This document shows positions 45,665 to 59,128 of a stretch of 64,000 nucleotides of DNA, one piece after another. The DNA comes from Legionella sheltonii. Lineage in GTDB: Bacteria; Pseudomonadota; Gammaproteobacteria; Legionellales; Legionellaceae. A program made the translations under genes and the position numbers. The DNA is taken from the NCBI RefSeq assembly GCF_026191355.1, contig NZ_JAPHOQ010000002.1:62001-126000 (forward strand), in the 5' to 3' direction. The notes under the pieces are model-generated. The model saw only the letters and a program-made list of their open reading frames with translations, had not been told where the DNA came from and searched no databases. Every line of letters starts with the position of its first letter. The first letter of the stretch is position 1.

Positions 45665-47007
45665 CCTTTAACTCCTAAAGAGGAGGCTAAATGGGATAAC
45701 ATATCGATACTTTCCTTGAAATCAAACCGCTCATTAATGCCTTGTTCCATATATTCTCGAATTTTATCTCTGACTTGAATGGCCATATCAAGATTTGGAT
45801 CACTTCCTTTGGTATAAGCTCCAAGCAAAATAAAATCTTTATTCTTTTCATAAAGTGATAAGTTCTTTTTGAATAATAACATATCAGCCATCTGTTGCTC
45901 AGATACTATAGTTTGCATTACTCGACTAATAGAAGCTTCCAAATCAATAGCAGGATATTGTCCTTCTTCAGCAATGGATCGACTTAAAACGATATGCCCA
46001 TCCAAAATAGCGCGCGCGGCATCCGCAATAGGATCTTGTAAATCGTCCCCCTCAGTTAACACGGTATAAAATGCTGTAATCGAACCACTTCCTGGTTCTC
46101 CATTACCTGCACGTTCAACGAGTTTGGGTAATTTGGCAAATACTGATGGTGGATAACCTTTTGTTGCCGGTGCTTCACCTATTGAAAGAGCAATTTCTCT
46201 TTGTGCCTGTGCAAAACGAGTTAAAGAATCCATGAGGAGCAAGACGTGTTTGCCTTGATCACGAAAATACTCCGCAATACTTGTAGCGACTTTAGCACCA
46301 TGCAAGCGCATCAGAGGACTTTCATCTGCTGGAGCAGCTACGACAACTGCACGCTTTAAGCCTTCTGGACCTAAATTTACCTCAATAAATTCTTTGACTT
46401 CTCTACCTCGCTCACCAATCAATCCAACAACGATTACATCTGCTTTGGTAAAACGAGTCATCATCCCTAACAAAACAGATTTTCCCACTCCAGATCCTGC
46501 AAATAAGCCTATTCGCTGACCACGTCCTACTGTAAGTAATCCATTAATTGCTCGTATGCCCACATCTAAAGGGGTATCAATTACCGCTCTTTTTAAAGGA
46601 TTAATGGCAGGACTAATTAAAGGATATGTTTCATTTAACTCAAGATGAGGCCCCCCATCTATAAGTACTCCTGAACCATTGACAATTCGTCCTAATAGTT
46701 GATTTCCTACCTCAACTTGAGCAACACGTCCAGTTGGCGTAATAATCATACCTGGAGCAAGACCCTGGATAGCACCTATGGACATCAAATAAACACGATC
46801 ATTTCCAAAGCCAACTACTTCCGCCTCAATACTATGTGATTCATCGATAGTAATAAAACAACGTGCGCCAACAGGCTGATTAAAACCTTTGGCTTCCAGA
46901 GTGAGTCCTACAGCCCGACTTATTCGACCGCAATGCAATAATCCTAATTGCTTCTTTTCGCGAATTTCTGACAGTACTTTAACCAAACGAGACTCGTAAA
47001 TTTTCAT
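45661..47007 (-). CDS. fliI: Flagellum-specific export ATPase FliI
   Basis: FliI hexamerises at the base of the flagellar export gate and energises substrate delivery. The 448-residue protein has Walker [17 protein letters not shown], Walker [41 protein letters not shown] in parts and [22 protein letters not shown], as in F1-beta-like ATPases. It overlaps fliJ by 4 bases and follows fliH by 3 bases. Confidence 0.95.
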
Positions 47008-47010
47008 CGA

Positions 47011-47658
47011 TCAATCCTGATCTTTCATAGGTGCAATCGGATTATCTTCAGTTATATATTTGGCAAATAAGGTCGTTAAACGAGTATTTATCCGACCATC
47101 TAATTCACTATAATCACCCTTTAGATAAAAATCACCTCGATTTAATAAAGGATCTGCTACCAAAATTTCATGTAATCCGTCGATGTCCCTTTCACCAAAC
47201 TCATTTTGAACCCAATTCACATCTTCTGGATGCATGGCAAGTACTTTGTAGGCTTTTACGGAGGGTAATTCGGATTTGATGTTATGGAGTAAATTTTTCA
47301 ATTGTTCAGGATGTGTAGATAATTCAACCCCAATACAATGCTGGCTTAACCAAATTACTGTTTGAATTATTTCTTGTGTTACTTGTTCATCTAGAAGTTT
47401 TACCGGATTTTTTAATATATCAAACCAACGCACAAACTGTTTTCTCTTCTCATCGATTTCAGCCTGGGCCCGTTGCATTCCCTCGGCATAACCTTTTTCT
47501 ATAGCTTCTTTTTTTAATCGTTCACATTCAGCGAGAAAACGCTCTTCCTCATTGACTTCTACTTTCGGTTCATTATTGAAAATCGATTCATATTCCCAAG
47601 CACTAAACCCTTGTTCACTCCCTTTTTTCTTTAAGAAGGGTTCAAATTTATCTGACAT
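47011..47658 (-). CDS. fliH: Flagellar assembly protein FliH
   Basis: FliH is the peripheral regulator of FliI and links it to the C ring. The 215-residue protein has the ERLKKEAIEKGYAEGMQRAQAEIDEKR segment typical of FliH and a C-terminal domain with ADPLLNRGDFYLKGDYSELDGRINTRL. It is separated from fliG by 147 bases that contain a palindromic repeat, unlike the tight joints elsewhere in the cluster. Confidence 0.88.
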   Translation of the reverse strand: MSDKFEPFLKKKGSEQGFSAWEYESIFNNEPKVEVNEEERFLAECERLKKEAIEKGYAEGMQRAQAEIDEKRKQFVRWFDILKNPVKLLDEQVTQEIIQTVIWLSQHCIGVELSTHPEQLKNLLHNIKSELPSVKAYKVLAMHPEDVNWVQNEFGERDIDGLHEILVADPLLNRGDFYLKGDYSELDGRINTRLTTLFAKYITEDNPIAPMKDQD

Positions 47659-47689
47659 ATACTTATCATCCTGAAATCATACAATAACG

Positions 47690-47773
47690 TGCCGTCATCC
47701 CAAGTGAAACGAGAGATCGCCCTCTCCTAACACCGTCCTACAGTATAAGATCCCTCGCTTCATTCAAGATGAC
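47690..47773. repeat. Family A palindromic repeat inside the flagellar operon, copy 7
   Basis: GCCGTCATCCCAAGTGAAACGAG at the left and CCCTCGCTTCATTCAAGATGACTTGG at the right are imperfect inverted arms around a centre with CGTCCTACAG. It lies between fliG and fliH, which are adjacent in most gammaproteobacterial clusters. It could change RNA stability or expression across this joint. Confidence 0.65.
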
Positions 47774-47805
47774 TTGGTTGCGTTGCGCTAATTCTCAAGC
47801 TACAA

Positions 47806-48795
47806 CTAAATCATCTCATCTCCACCTTTAGAACCCAGTGCAATCTTACCTTCTTCGGAAAGACTTTTTGCTATTGCTAATATATCACGTTGAGCACGCT
47901 CTACATCAACAACTTTAACGGGACCTTGTAATTCAATGTCTTCACGCAATAAGTCAGCAGCACGTTTGGACATATTAGAAAATATTTTTTCTTTAGTGGG
48001 TTCTGTCGTCCCTTTTAAAGCCAATTTTAATTGTTCAGGGGTCACATCACGCAATAAAGTTTGCATACTTCGATCATCCATATCGACCAAATTTTCAAAT
48101 ACAAACATTTTATCGCGGATTTTTTCGCTCAGTTCCTGATCCCAATCTTTAATTTTATTCAGCACTTCCTCTTCCATTGCACCATCGAAATAGTTTATTA
48201 CATCCGCAACACTCTTAATTCCTCCTACTGAGGCAGTTTTACTGACCTTTTGACCACTGAGTTGCTTTTCAATGACTTGTCCTAGCTCTGAGATAGCCTC
48301 GGGCTTAACTGTATCAATATTGCACATACGCAATAAAACTTCTGATCTTTTCTCCACACTAAAATAGCGTACTACTTCAGCTGCTTGTTCACTATCTAAG
48401 TGAATTAATATGGTTGCTATAATCTGCGGGTGTTCGTTACGAATCACATCAGCAATTAAGCGACCATCCAACCACTTTAAGCGATTAAGTCCACTGTCTT
48501 TATCAGATACAAGAATTCGATCAATAAATGGAGTGGCTTTTTCGAGTCCCAATGCCTCAATGAGTACTGTACGTAAATAATGTTCTGTATCTACTGTTAA
48601 GCTTGTCTGTTCCCCAATCGCACTGGTAAATTCGACCAAAACATTTTCCATTTTAGCCTTAGTCACATTACTGAGTGTCGTCATTGCAACACCAACTTTT
48701 TGTACTTGCCTCGGCTCTAGATGTCTTAATACTTCCGCAGCATTTTTTTCACCCATACTTAATAACAAAATGGCTGCACGCTCTATTCCATCCAT
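47806..48795 (-). CDS. fliG: Flagellar motor switch protein FliG
   Basis: FliG forms the rotor ring that meets the stator and sets torque and direction. The 329-residue protein has the N-terminal GIERAAILLLSMGEKNAAEVLRHL, the middle HPQIIATILIHLDSEQAAEVV with EHPQ-type motif, and the C-terminal torque domain with DDRSMQTLLRDVTPEQLKLALKG. Length is typical. It follows fliF by 2 bases. Confidence 0.95.
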   Translation of the reverse strand: MDGIERAAILLLSMGEKNAAEVLRHLEPRQVQKVGVAMTTLSNVTKAKMENVLVEFTSAIGEQTSLTVDTEHYLRTVLIEALGLEKATPFIDRILVSDKDSGLNRLKWLDGRLIADVIRNEHPQIIATILIHLDSEQAAEVVRYFSVEKRSEVLLRMCNIDTVKPEAISELGQVIEKQLSGQKVSKTASVGGIKSVADVINYFDGAMEEEVLNKIKDWDQELSEKIRDKMFVFENLVDMDDRSMQTLLRDVTPEQLKLALKGTTEPTKEKIFSNMSKRAADLLREDIELQGPVKVVDVERAQRDILAIAKSLSEEGKIALGSKGGDEMI

Positions 48796-48797
48796 AA

Positions 48798-50423
48798 CTA
48801 CCCCCGATCAACCCAATTTTTAACGACCTGTGCTACCCGTTTGGGTTCCTTATCAACAACTTGACGTAATAAATTTAATTGTGATTCATAATCATTTGCA
48901 TCTTTAATTGAGATTGTCCCATCATAGGTTAAATCACCTATCGGCTGATCATCACTCGGAACATTCACAACGTTTCGGTTACTTGCTAATGTCTTCAGCA
49001 TGGGTCTTAGCACACCAAAAATTAGTGCTAAAACAAATACAGCTGCTGCTGCTTGCTTCACGATGGACCAGAAAATCTCTTTCTGCCAAAAACGCTCCTC
49101 AGGGATAGCTGCTATAGGATCGGGTTTAACAAAATCAGAATTGATTACATTCAAACTGTCACCTCGTTGAGCATTTAATCCAATTGCATCAGCAACCAGT
49201 AATTTAATTTGATTTATTTCCTTAGCGGTCAATGGTGTTTTCATCATCTTTTTAGTCTTTTCATCCATTACTGCTCGATTGTCAACCAAAACGGCTACAG
49301 AGAGTCGTTTAATTGTTCCTGGCTGATTTTTAGTATGACTCACTGTTTTATCCAACTCGAAATTTTTGGTACTTTGCGTACGTAAATCCGTGGATTGATT
49401 TGAATCAGAGGCTGCTTGAGCTTGTGGTGGCGCATTTTTAGGGGGAGCACTCTTGGGAGCAAGAGCTGGATTATTTTGCGGTATGTTAGATAAAGTACCT
49501 GGGACACCCACCGCATCATTTGAAGAACTACGCTTTTCTTCCATAGTCTGTTCACTACGTAAAGAAGGCTGTTCGGGATTAAACATTTCTTGTGTTTGCT
49601 CGTAACTGGTAAAGTCGACATCAGCAGAAACTTTTGCTCTAACACGACCATAACCCAGTATTGGCGTTAGAATATCTTGAATCTTTTGCGCATATTGATG
49701 TTCCAAATTTTGTCTGTAATCTAAAAAGCGCTCCGTATCTGAAAAGAGGGTTTGTCCACCACCTTCATTTAATAACTGCCCGTCTTGATCAACCACTGTA
49801 ACCCGACTAGCAGATAAATTGGGGATACTGGATGCAACTAAATTCACAATAGCGGCAATTGTATGTTTTTTAAGCTCCAAACCAGAATATACATCAAGAA
49901 AAACTGAAGCACTGGGTTCATGAGCATCACGGACAAAAGCAGACTCACGTGGAATTGCGAGATGGACCCGGGCTGATTTAATGTCATTAAATTTACTTAT
50001 AGTACGCGCCAACTCTGCTTCCAGGGCTTGTTTATAACGTGCATTTTCCATAAATTGGCTGCTATTAAACGCGTTGGAACTAGAAAAAAGCTCTTCTGAA
50101 CCGACCGGCTCTCGGGGTAATCCTTCCATTGCCAATTTAAGACGCACATTTTGCAGGTTATCTGCTGCAACCATAACCATGCTGTTGTTTCCGTCAATCT
50201 TAAAATCAATACCATTGCGTTCCAGTGCAGATACCACCTCAGCTGCATCACGCGCATTCATTTGGGTGTATAAAGGCACATAATTTGGATCGCGAGACCA
50301 TAACACTACCGCTAAACCAATTGCTATGCTTGCAGCAATCCCTACGAGTAAACCAATTTGTCGGGCAATAGATAGATTTGCAAATTTTGCTGCTACTGTT
50401 GATGCACTATCAGCCAATGCCAT
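48798..50423 (-). CDS. fliF: Flagellar MS-ring protein FliF
   Basis: FliF builds the MS ring, the first membrane structure of the flagellum. The 541-residue protein has two membrane helices (about 24-44 and 430-450), the LYTQMNARDAAEVVSALERNGIDFKID and GNSMVMVAADNLQNVRLKLAMEGLP ring-building motifs, the RVHLAIPRES segment, and a C-terminal FliG-binding tail (QVVDKEPKRVAQVVKNWV). It follows fliE by 13 bases. Confidence 0.95.
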   Translation of the reverse strand: MALADSASTVAAKFANLSIARQIGLLVGIAASIAIGLAVVLWSRDPNYVPLYTQMNARDAAEVVSALERNGIDFKIDGNNSMVMVAADNLQNVRLKLAMEGLPREPVGSEELFSSSNAFNSSQFMENARYKQALEAELARTISKFNDIKSARVHLAIPRESAFVRDAHEPSASVFLDVYSGLELKKHTIAAIVNLVASSIPNLSASRVTVVDQDGQLLNEGGGQTLFSDTERFLDYRQNLEHQYAQKIQDILTPILGYGRVRAKVSADVDFTSYEQTQEMFNPEQPSLRSEQTMEEKRSSSNDAVGVPGTLSNIPQNNPALAPKSAPPKNAPPQAQAASDSNQSTDLRTQSTKNFELDKTVSHTKNQPGTIKRLSVAVLVDNRAVMDEKTKKMMKTPLTAKEINQIKLLVADAIGLNAQRGDSLNVINSDFVKPDPIAAIPEERFWQKEIFWSIVKQAAAAVFVLALIFGVLRPMLKTLASNRNVVNVPSDDQPIGDLTYDGTISIKDANDYESQLNLLRQVVDKEPKRVAQVVKNWVDRG

Positions 50424-50436
50424 ATCAAGCTCCTAA

Positions 50437-50751
50437 TTATACTGGCATATTCATTATGTCTTGATATGCTTGTACCACTTTGTTACGAACTCGAATAGTA
50501 GCCTCAAGCCCCAAGTTGGACTTTTGAGTTGCTACCATTACATCCCCTAAACTGACATTAGGATCACCTATTTCAAAACGAGTTTTTAACGCATCTGCAG
50601 TTTGGTTTAAATCGTTGACTTGATTTAAGGCCTGTTGAAATACTGTACCAAAGGGAGATGGGTTACTCTCTGTATCAATAATCCCGCCTTCAGCCTTCGC
50701 AGACATTGTCTTTATTTGGTTTAACAGATTAACTGTATTAATATCATTCAT
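50437..50751 (-). CDS. fliE: Flagellar hook-basal body adaptor FliE
   Basis: FliE joins the MS ring to the rod. The 104-residue protein has the C-terminal SLGDVMVATQKSNLGLEATIRVRNKVVQAYQDIMNMPV end that defines FliE. It is the first gene of fliE-F-G-H-I-J. I looked for a sigma54 site (TGGCAC-N5-TTGC) in the 105 bases before it and saw none. Confidence 0.93.
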   Translation of the reverse strand: MNDINTVNLLNQIKTMSAKAEGGIIDTESNPSPFGTVFQQALNQVNDLNQTADALKTRFEIGDPNVSLGDVMVATQKSNLGLEATIRVRNKVVQAYQDIMNMPV

Positions 50752-50856
50752 ATCCCTATTTACCTCATAAGTATTTAGTAATTATCCTTTTAGTCTTTGC
50801 AGGTGTAACCGGAGTTCCGGCTGCGCGCTTTCCCCAGCTACAAACTATAAAACTTT

Positions 50857-52170
50857 TTATACTGTATACCCTTCTTCGCGCATTTTTGCTAGTTTATAAC
50901 GTAATGTTCGCTCACTGACACCTAACAAGGCAGCTACTTTTTGTCTGTTTCCTTCATTCTCCAATAAAGTTTTTTCGATCAATTCAAATTCATGAATTTG
51001 TAAATTTTTACTGTGAGCAGCCGGGCTAGTTTCAGGAATCAAGGTAGTGGTTAATGACAATTGTAAATGCTCTGCTTCGATAATACCTTGGGTTTGTAAT
51101 ACTAATGCCCGTTGAATTACGTTATCTAATTCTCTCGCATTTCCTGGCCAAGGATAAGCCAACATCAGTTTCTGAGCTGCTGGAGAGATCACCGGGACAA
51201 TCGGCTGCTTATGCTGACAATGTTTGCGAATCAGATAGTTCGCTAAAGGAATAATATCATTTTTTCTTTCACGTAAAGGGTGCCACTGCAAAGGAAAAAC
51301 ATTCAAACGATAAAACAAATCCTCTCTAAAACGACCCGCTTTGACCTCATCCTTTAGCTGTCTATTGGTTGTAGCCAGTATGCGTACATCCAAACTAATT
51401 GTTTTATTGGCACCGATACGTTCGACTTCTTTCTCTTGCAAAACACGAAGCAGTTTCGCTTGCAGGCTTAATGGCATTTCGCTCACCTCATCAAGAAGCA
51501 AAGTCCCTCCCTGCGCCTGTTCAAACTTACCAGGAGTTGATTTATAAGCCCCAGTAAATGAACCCTTTTCATAACCAAATAAAGTAGCCTCGAGCATTTG
51601 CTCGGGAATTGCAGCACAATTAATAGCAATAAATGGTTGCTTTTTTCGCGGTGAATGATCATGAATAAAATGGGCTAAAACCTCTTTTCCTGTCCCACTT
51701 TCTCCACTAATCATCACACCAACATCTGATTGAGCTACTTTCAATGCCATAGTCAACAAAGCCTGGCTTTTAGGATCTTTAGCAATCGGTTCGCCAGTGT
51801 CTTCATCAAGCTCTACTTTAATGTATTGATTGATTTTTTCAGTTAACAACTGAGCACTGAATGGCTTTTGTAAATAATCTACTGCACCATGATGAAGTGC
51901 ATTCACTGCATCTTGTACCGATCCATAAGCAGTCATCAAAATCACTGGCAATCCAAGTCTTCTTTTTTGGATTTCTGCTAGTAGCTGATTTCCATCAAGT
52001 TCATCCATGCGAATATCTGTTAATACGACCGATGGATTATGGATTTCAAGAAGGGCTAGAGCTTCCTTGCCATCTTTAGCAGTAATATATGTATGGCCAG
52101 CAATAGTCATTGTTTCAGCCAGCGCTTCCCTTAATACTGGATCATCTTCAACGATTAAGACGTGACTCAT
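50857..52170 (-). CDS. fleR: Sigma54-dependent flagellar response regulator FleR/FlrC
   Basis: The 437-residue regulator has a receiver domain with phospho-acceptor aspartate in VVLTDIRMDE (near 54), T in LMTAYGS and K in LQKPF; a sigma54 AAA+ domain with Walker A GESGTGKE and the sigma54-contact loop as GSFTGA (usual GAFTGA, one substitution); and a Fis-type helix-turn-helix (RQKVAALLGVSERTLRYKLAKM). In Pseudomonas and Vibrio this protein activates class III flagellar genes. It is 123 bases downstream of its partner kinase and just upstream of fliE. Confidence 0.9.
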   Translation of the reverse strand: MSHVLIVEDDPVLREALAETMTIAGHTYITAKDGKEALALLEIHNPSVVLTDIRMDELDGNQLLAEIQKRRLGLPVILMTAYGSVQDAVNALHHGAVDYLQKPFSAQLLTEKINQYIKVELDEDTGEPIAKDPKSQALLTMALKVAQSDVGVMISGESGTGKEVLAHFIHDHSPRKKQPFIAINCAAIPEQMLEATLFGYEKGSFTGAYKSTPGKFEQAQGGTLLLDEVSEMPLSLQAKLLRVLQEKEVERIGANKTISLDVRILATTNRQLKDEVKAGRFREDLFYRLNVFPLQWHPLRERKNDIIPLANYLIRKHCQHKQPIVPVISPAAQKLMLAYPWPGNARELDNVIQRALVLQTQGIIEAEHLQLSLTTTLIPETSPAAHSKNLQIHEFELIEKTLLENEGNRQKVAALLGVSERTLRYKLAKMREEGYTV

Positions 52171-52205
52171 AAAAAGTCCTTTTTCTAAGTGTTATAAAAA
52201 GGATA

Positions 52206-52285
52206 TCATCCCAAGGCGACAAAGTGCTCCCTGTATTTTAATCAAAAATTAAATCAGGGGTACTTCGTCTACTCAGGATGACGAC
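52206..52285. repeat. Degenerate family A repeat between fleS and fleR, copy 8
   Basis: CATCCCAAGGCGACAAAGTGCTCCCTG and TACTTCGTCTACTCAGGATGACGA keep the CATCC...GGATGA outer arms of family A with a different middle. It fills the 123-base gap between the kinase and regulator genes. Confidence 0.45.
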
Positions 52286-52293
52286 TCAACATA

Positions 52294-53295
52294 TTACGGC
52301 AAAAACAAATTAACTTGTGTACCTACTCCTTCTGTAGACTCCAGGCTCACTCGACCGCCGTGTGCTTTTACTACCGCATAAACAACTGCCAAACCCAAAC
52401 CATTGCCTTGCGCTTTTGTAGTATAAAAAGGTGAAAAAGCCTGGCCCTTCACCTCTTCAGTCATTCCTTTTCCATTGTCCTCTACTGATATTTGTATACC
52501 TGAATCATCTATAGATGCAAGTGTTAAATTAATTTCTGTTGCATCAGATTGCAATGAATTGATCACCAAGTTTAAAACTGCACCAATTAATGACTCTGCA
52601 TGAATTAATGATTCGAGAGTAACTAACTGATTATTCACATTGAATGTTACATTACGGGCCAATACATAAGGTTGTGCGCGTTGTACCAGTAACGAGCACC
52701 AATAATTCATATCCATACGCGTTGGCTCGATTGTAGTACCTCGCGCAAAAAGTAATAAGTCCTGAATTTGCTGCTCAATACTGGTATGGCATTCTTGCAA
52801 TCGATGAATCCAATTTTGGGTACGAACATCCAAATCAGGAAGATTATTCAAATGCTCTGTGTACAACATCGCAGAAGCCAAGGGAGTTCTGATTTGATGT
52901 GCGAGCTGTGCAGTCATTGTACCAATCGAGACTAATCGCTTTTCATTTTCTTTGGCTTTCTCATAATCTCTTGTAGCAGTGATATCCGTTAAACTGACTA
53001 ATATGCCAGGTAAACTGTCCAAAGTTGCGATGGCTACATGGACACGGCGACCATCGGCAAGAGAAACTTCATGGCCGTCATCAGCGCGAGGAACAAAAGC
53101 ACGTAAAATCACATCCAACCATAAAGAATCAAGTAATCCATATCCAAGCATTGCTTCAGCTGGTGGGTTTAGCCATACGATACGCCCCTGAGAATTAATA
53201 ATTACCAAAGCCGTAGGGAGGCTGGATAAAATATCCCACTCAGAAAGAGGTATATGTGGTCTTACAGCACATGTTTGGTAATTAGAATAATGCAT
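52294..53295 (-). CDS. fleS: Flagellar sensor histidine kinase FleS/FlrB
   Basis: The kinase has a PAS domain (LPTALVIINSQGRIVWLNPPAEAMLGY), a HisKA box with the phospho-accepting histidine in QLAHQIRTPLASA, and a HATPase domain with LNLVINSLQSDA (N box), VEDNGKGM (G1) and GNGLGLAVVYAVVKAHGG (G2). ATG 53295 (MHYSNYQTC, 333 residues) gives a soluble kinase like FleS; a frame to TTG 53382 would add one hydrophobic helix but has no ribosome-binding site. The start is therefore uncertain. It would phosphorylate the FleR-like regulator. Confidence 0.88.
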   Translation of the reverse strand: MHYSNYQTCAVRPHIPLSEWDILSSLPTALVIINSQGRIVWLNPPAEAMLGYGLLDSLWLDVILRAFVPRADDGHEVSLADGRRVHVAIATLDSLPGILVSLTDITATRDYEKAKENEKRLVSIGTMTAQLAHQIRTPLASAMLYTEHLNNLPDLDVRTQNWIHRLQECHTSIEQQIQDLLLFARGTTIEPTRMDMNYWCSLLVQRAQPYVLARNVTFNVNNQLVTLESLIHAESLIGAVLNLVINSLQSDATEINLTLASIDDSGIQISVEDNGKGMTEEVKGQAFSPFYTTKAQGNGLGLAVVYAVVKAHGGRVSLESTEGVGTQVNLFLP

Positions 53296-53472
53296 ACTGG
53301 ATGAAATTATTATAATTAATAAGAAGACTGTAACAAATTTAAGATAAAATGAAAATACATTTAAAATCATGTAATTAATCAAGCAACATTTCTTCTTTTT
53401 ATTGATTAAAATTAAATCATTTTTTGTAATTCACATGAAAAATACAACATCAAAGCCAATGGTATATAAAAA

Positions 53473-53589
53473 ATGAGTTTAGAAAACTTTTCTGCATCCT
53501 TTGCAGAAGAACTTATTAAAAAAACACAAAATTTTTACATCGATAATATCCAATTGATTAACCAGCGATGTATTTATTTTAATCACTGA
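53473..53589 (+). CDS. Possible 38-residue small protein
   Basis: In the gap after the 5' end of fleS, ATG 53473 opens 38 codons (MSLENFSASFAEELIKKTQN... to FNH). The product would be soluble and helical. No strong ribosome-binding site is visible and no family was recognised, so chance is a real possibility. The remainder of the 290-base gap is AT-rich and holds nothing else I can support. Confidence 0.3.
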   Translation: MSLENFSASFAEELIKKTQNFYIDNIQLINQRCIYFNH

Positions 53590-53670
53590 GGAACCAGGTG
53601 AGTGAGCAGTTCATTCATGTTCCTAATTACTGGATTTCGCTGCGAGGTGCTTAAGCAAAGAATATCTAGA

Positions 53671-54972
53671 TTATGACTCTGAATTTTTTTCATCCAACGA
53701 TTTTAGAAATGCTAGTTTCTCTGCAATTTTTATTTCCAAACCGCGCGGTACTGGTTTATACCAACCGGGCTCCTCCATTCCCTCCGGTAAATAATGTTCT
53801 CCAGCCGCATATGCATGCGGTTCATCATGGGCATAACGATATTTTTTTCCGTAACCTAGTTTTTTCATTAAACGTGTAGGTGCATTACGTAAATGGACAG
53901 GCACTTCTCGTGATTTATCATGTTTTACAAAATCCATCGCCTGATTAAAAGCAACATATCCTGCATTACTTTTTGCAGCGATTGACAGATAAATGACAGC
54001 CTGTCCTAGTGCAAGCTCTCCTTCCGGAGAGCCTAATCGTTCATAGGTTACAGCAGCATCGTTTGCTATTTGTATTGCTCGAGGATCAGCTAATCCAATA
54101 TCTTCCCAAGCCATTCGAACAATCCGTCGCACTAAATAACTGGGGTCGACACCCCCATCTAACATACGACAAAGCCAATAGAGAGCGGCATCAGGATTAG
54201 AACCACGTACTGATTTGTGTAAAGCAGAAATTTGATCGTAAAAATTTTCTCCACCTTTATCAAAACGTCTGACTTGTTCTGCCAAAGCATTCATCACAAA
54301 TTCTTTAGTGACATGCACATTGTTCATCGCAGTACATGCGCCATGTAATTGTTCTAAACTATTCAATAATCGTCGGGCATCACCATCAGCAAACCCAATG
54401 AGCATGTCCAGCGCATCATCGTCGAATTGAATAGGAGATAAGAGGGCTTGATAAGCTTTTTGAAACAGTTGTCTCAATTCTTCATCAGTCAAAGATTTTA
54501 AAACATAAACCTGAGCACGTGACAACAAGGCAGAATTCACTTCAAAAGAAGGATTTTCAGTTGTAGCCCCTATAAAAGTTACTAAACCCGATTCTGTGTA
54601 AGGTAATAGTGCATCTTGTTGCGCTTTGTTAAAGCGATGAATTTCATCGATGAACAGTATAGTGTGTTTACCATGAGTTAGATTTTCCTGCGCGTTCTCA
54701 ACTGCCGCACGAATATCCTTAACCCCCGAAAACACCGCAGAAAGCGCTATCCATTCACTATCAAATGCTTCAGCAGCAATACGAGCAATTGTTGTTTTAC
54801 CGACTCCTGGAGGTCCCCATAAAATCATTGAGTGAAGTTTTTTACTCGCAAAACTAAGACGCAATGATTTACCTTCACCCAATAAATGACTTTGTCCAAT
54901 CACTTCGTCCAGACTTTTGGGCCTTAAAAGTTCTGCCAGTGGTGGTTGAGGCATTGTCTTAAACAAACTCAT
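53671..54972 (-). CDS. rarA: Replication-associated recombination protein A (RarA/MgsA)
   Basis: RarA is a clamp-loader-like AAA+ ATPase that acts at stalled replication forks. The 433-residue protein has [17 protein letters not shown], Walker [15 protein letters not shown], the [16 protein letters not shown] Walker B, and the C-terminal tetramerisation part with [30 protein letters not shown] in parts and [22 protein letters not shown]. It overlaps lolA by 4 bases in the ftsK-lolA-rarA operon, an order common in gammaproteobacteria. Confidence 0.94.
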   Translation of the reverse strand: MSLFKTMPQPPLAELLRPKSLDEVIGQSHLLGEGKSLRLSFASKKLHSMILWGPPGVGKTTIARIAAEAFDSEWIALSAVFSGVKDIRAAVENAQENLTHGKHTILFIDEIHRFNKAQQDALLPYTESGLVTFIGATTENPSFEVNSALLSRAQVYVLKSLTDEELRQLFQKAYQALLSPIQFDDDALDMLIGFADGDARRLLNSLEQLHGACTAMNNVHVTKEFVMNALAEQVRRFDKGGENFYDQISALHKSVRGSNPDAALYWLCRMLDGGVDPSYLVRRIVRMAWEDIGLADPRAIQIANDAAVTYERLGSPEGELALGQAVIYLSIAAKSNAGYVAFNQAMDFVKHDKSREVPVHLRNAPTRLMKKLGYGKKYRYAHDEPHAYAAGEHYLPEGMEEPGWYKPVPRGLEIKIAEKLAFLKSLDEKNSES

Positions 54973-55577
54973 TGCTGAACCACATCAACCCCTTTAGGCG
55001 TTTTGAATTGGAACAAGCTAGCTGCCAATTTAGGGTTTGTTTTAATTTGAGATAATTGAACCGTAGTTACTTGGCCCAATTGATCATATAACTCCAAACC
55101 AGTTAGGTTATTTTGACGAAACACCAGTTTGATTCGTTGAAAATTTGCTTTAGGTGATTTTGATTTTAGATCAAAAACCAAGTCATCACCCACATTACTT
55201 TGAGTCACATTAAAGTCTCGGGTAACTGTATTATCATAACCACTTAAGAATAAAGCAGCAGTACCCCCTAAACCTTTTCGTTGCGTTTTGACCGTTACTT
55301 GCTCCAAATCTTTATCGTAAACCCAAATTTTCTGCCCATCAGCAACCATTAATTGCGCCATAGGTTGCACGGTTTGCCAACGGAATCGACCCGGCCTTTG
55401 TAATGCCATTGTTCCTGATGAACGAGAGACTACTCGCTGTTTTGCTTTAACTGCTTGTTTAAACACGGCAGTCATTGAGCGAATTCCATTTAATTTAGCC
55501 TGAAGCAATACATCAGGCGTTTCACTAAATACCGCAGTTGAAATACTTAAAAGTAATACGGTTAATATTTTTTTCAT
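54969..55577 (-). CDS. lolA: Outer-membrane lipoprotein carrier protein LolA
   Basis: LolA ferries lipoproteins across the periplasm from LolCDE to LolB. The 202-residue protein begins with a signal peptide (MKKILTVLLLSISTAVFS) and has the LolA motifs GTMALQRPGRFRWQT, DGQKIWVYDKDLEQVTV and GLELYDQLGQVTTVQLSQIK. It starts 2 bases after ftsK. Confidence 0.93.
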   Translation of the reverse strand: MKKILTVLLLSISTAVFSETPDVLLQAKLNGIRSMTAVFKQAVKAKQRVVSRSSGTMALQRPGRFRWQTVQPMAQLMVADGQKIWVYDKDLEQVTVKTQRKGLGGTAALFLSGYDNTVTRDFNVTQSNVGDDLVFDLKSKSPKANFQRIKLVFRQNNLTGLELYDQLGQVTTVQLSQIKTNPKLAASLFQFKTPKGVDVVQQ

Positions 55578-55579
55578 AA

Positions 55580-58987
<3,408 letters not shown>

Positions 58988-59019
58988 ATCTATTGAGGAC
59001 TTATCGAAATTTTTTGCTG

Positions 59020-59095
59020 TCATCCGCATGTAACGCAGGGTCCCTTACGGTAGCAGCATGTTACCAAGGGAGTCTCTGCTCTCTCGGGGCTAGGG
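59020..59095. repeat. Degenerate family A repeat after trxB, copy 9
   Basis: GTCATCCGCATGTAACGCAGGGTCCC and GTTACCAAGGGAGTCTCTGCTC retain the family A layout (CATCC... and GGGAGTCTC). It lies between convergent trxB and the Popeye-like gene, in a 141-base gap. Confidence 0.45.
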
Positions 59096-59128
59096 AACTT
59101 CCGCTGTGCCAAATGCAGATTATACTAT

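Noticed and set aside
50752-50856. Sigma54 promoter upstream of fliE
   Set aside because: I looked for TGGCAC-N5-TTGC on the minus strand and found only a weak GG...GC pair; not reported as a feature.
52294-53382. Membrane-anchored version of the FleS kinase (start at 53382)
   Set aside because: The extra 29 residues are AT-rich DNA that reads as hydrophobic residues by chance; there is no ribosome-binding site and FleS kinases are soluble.
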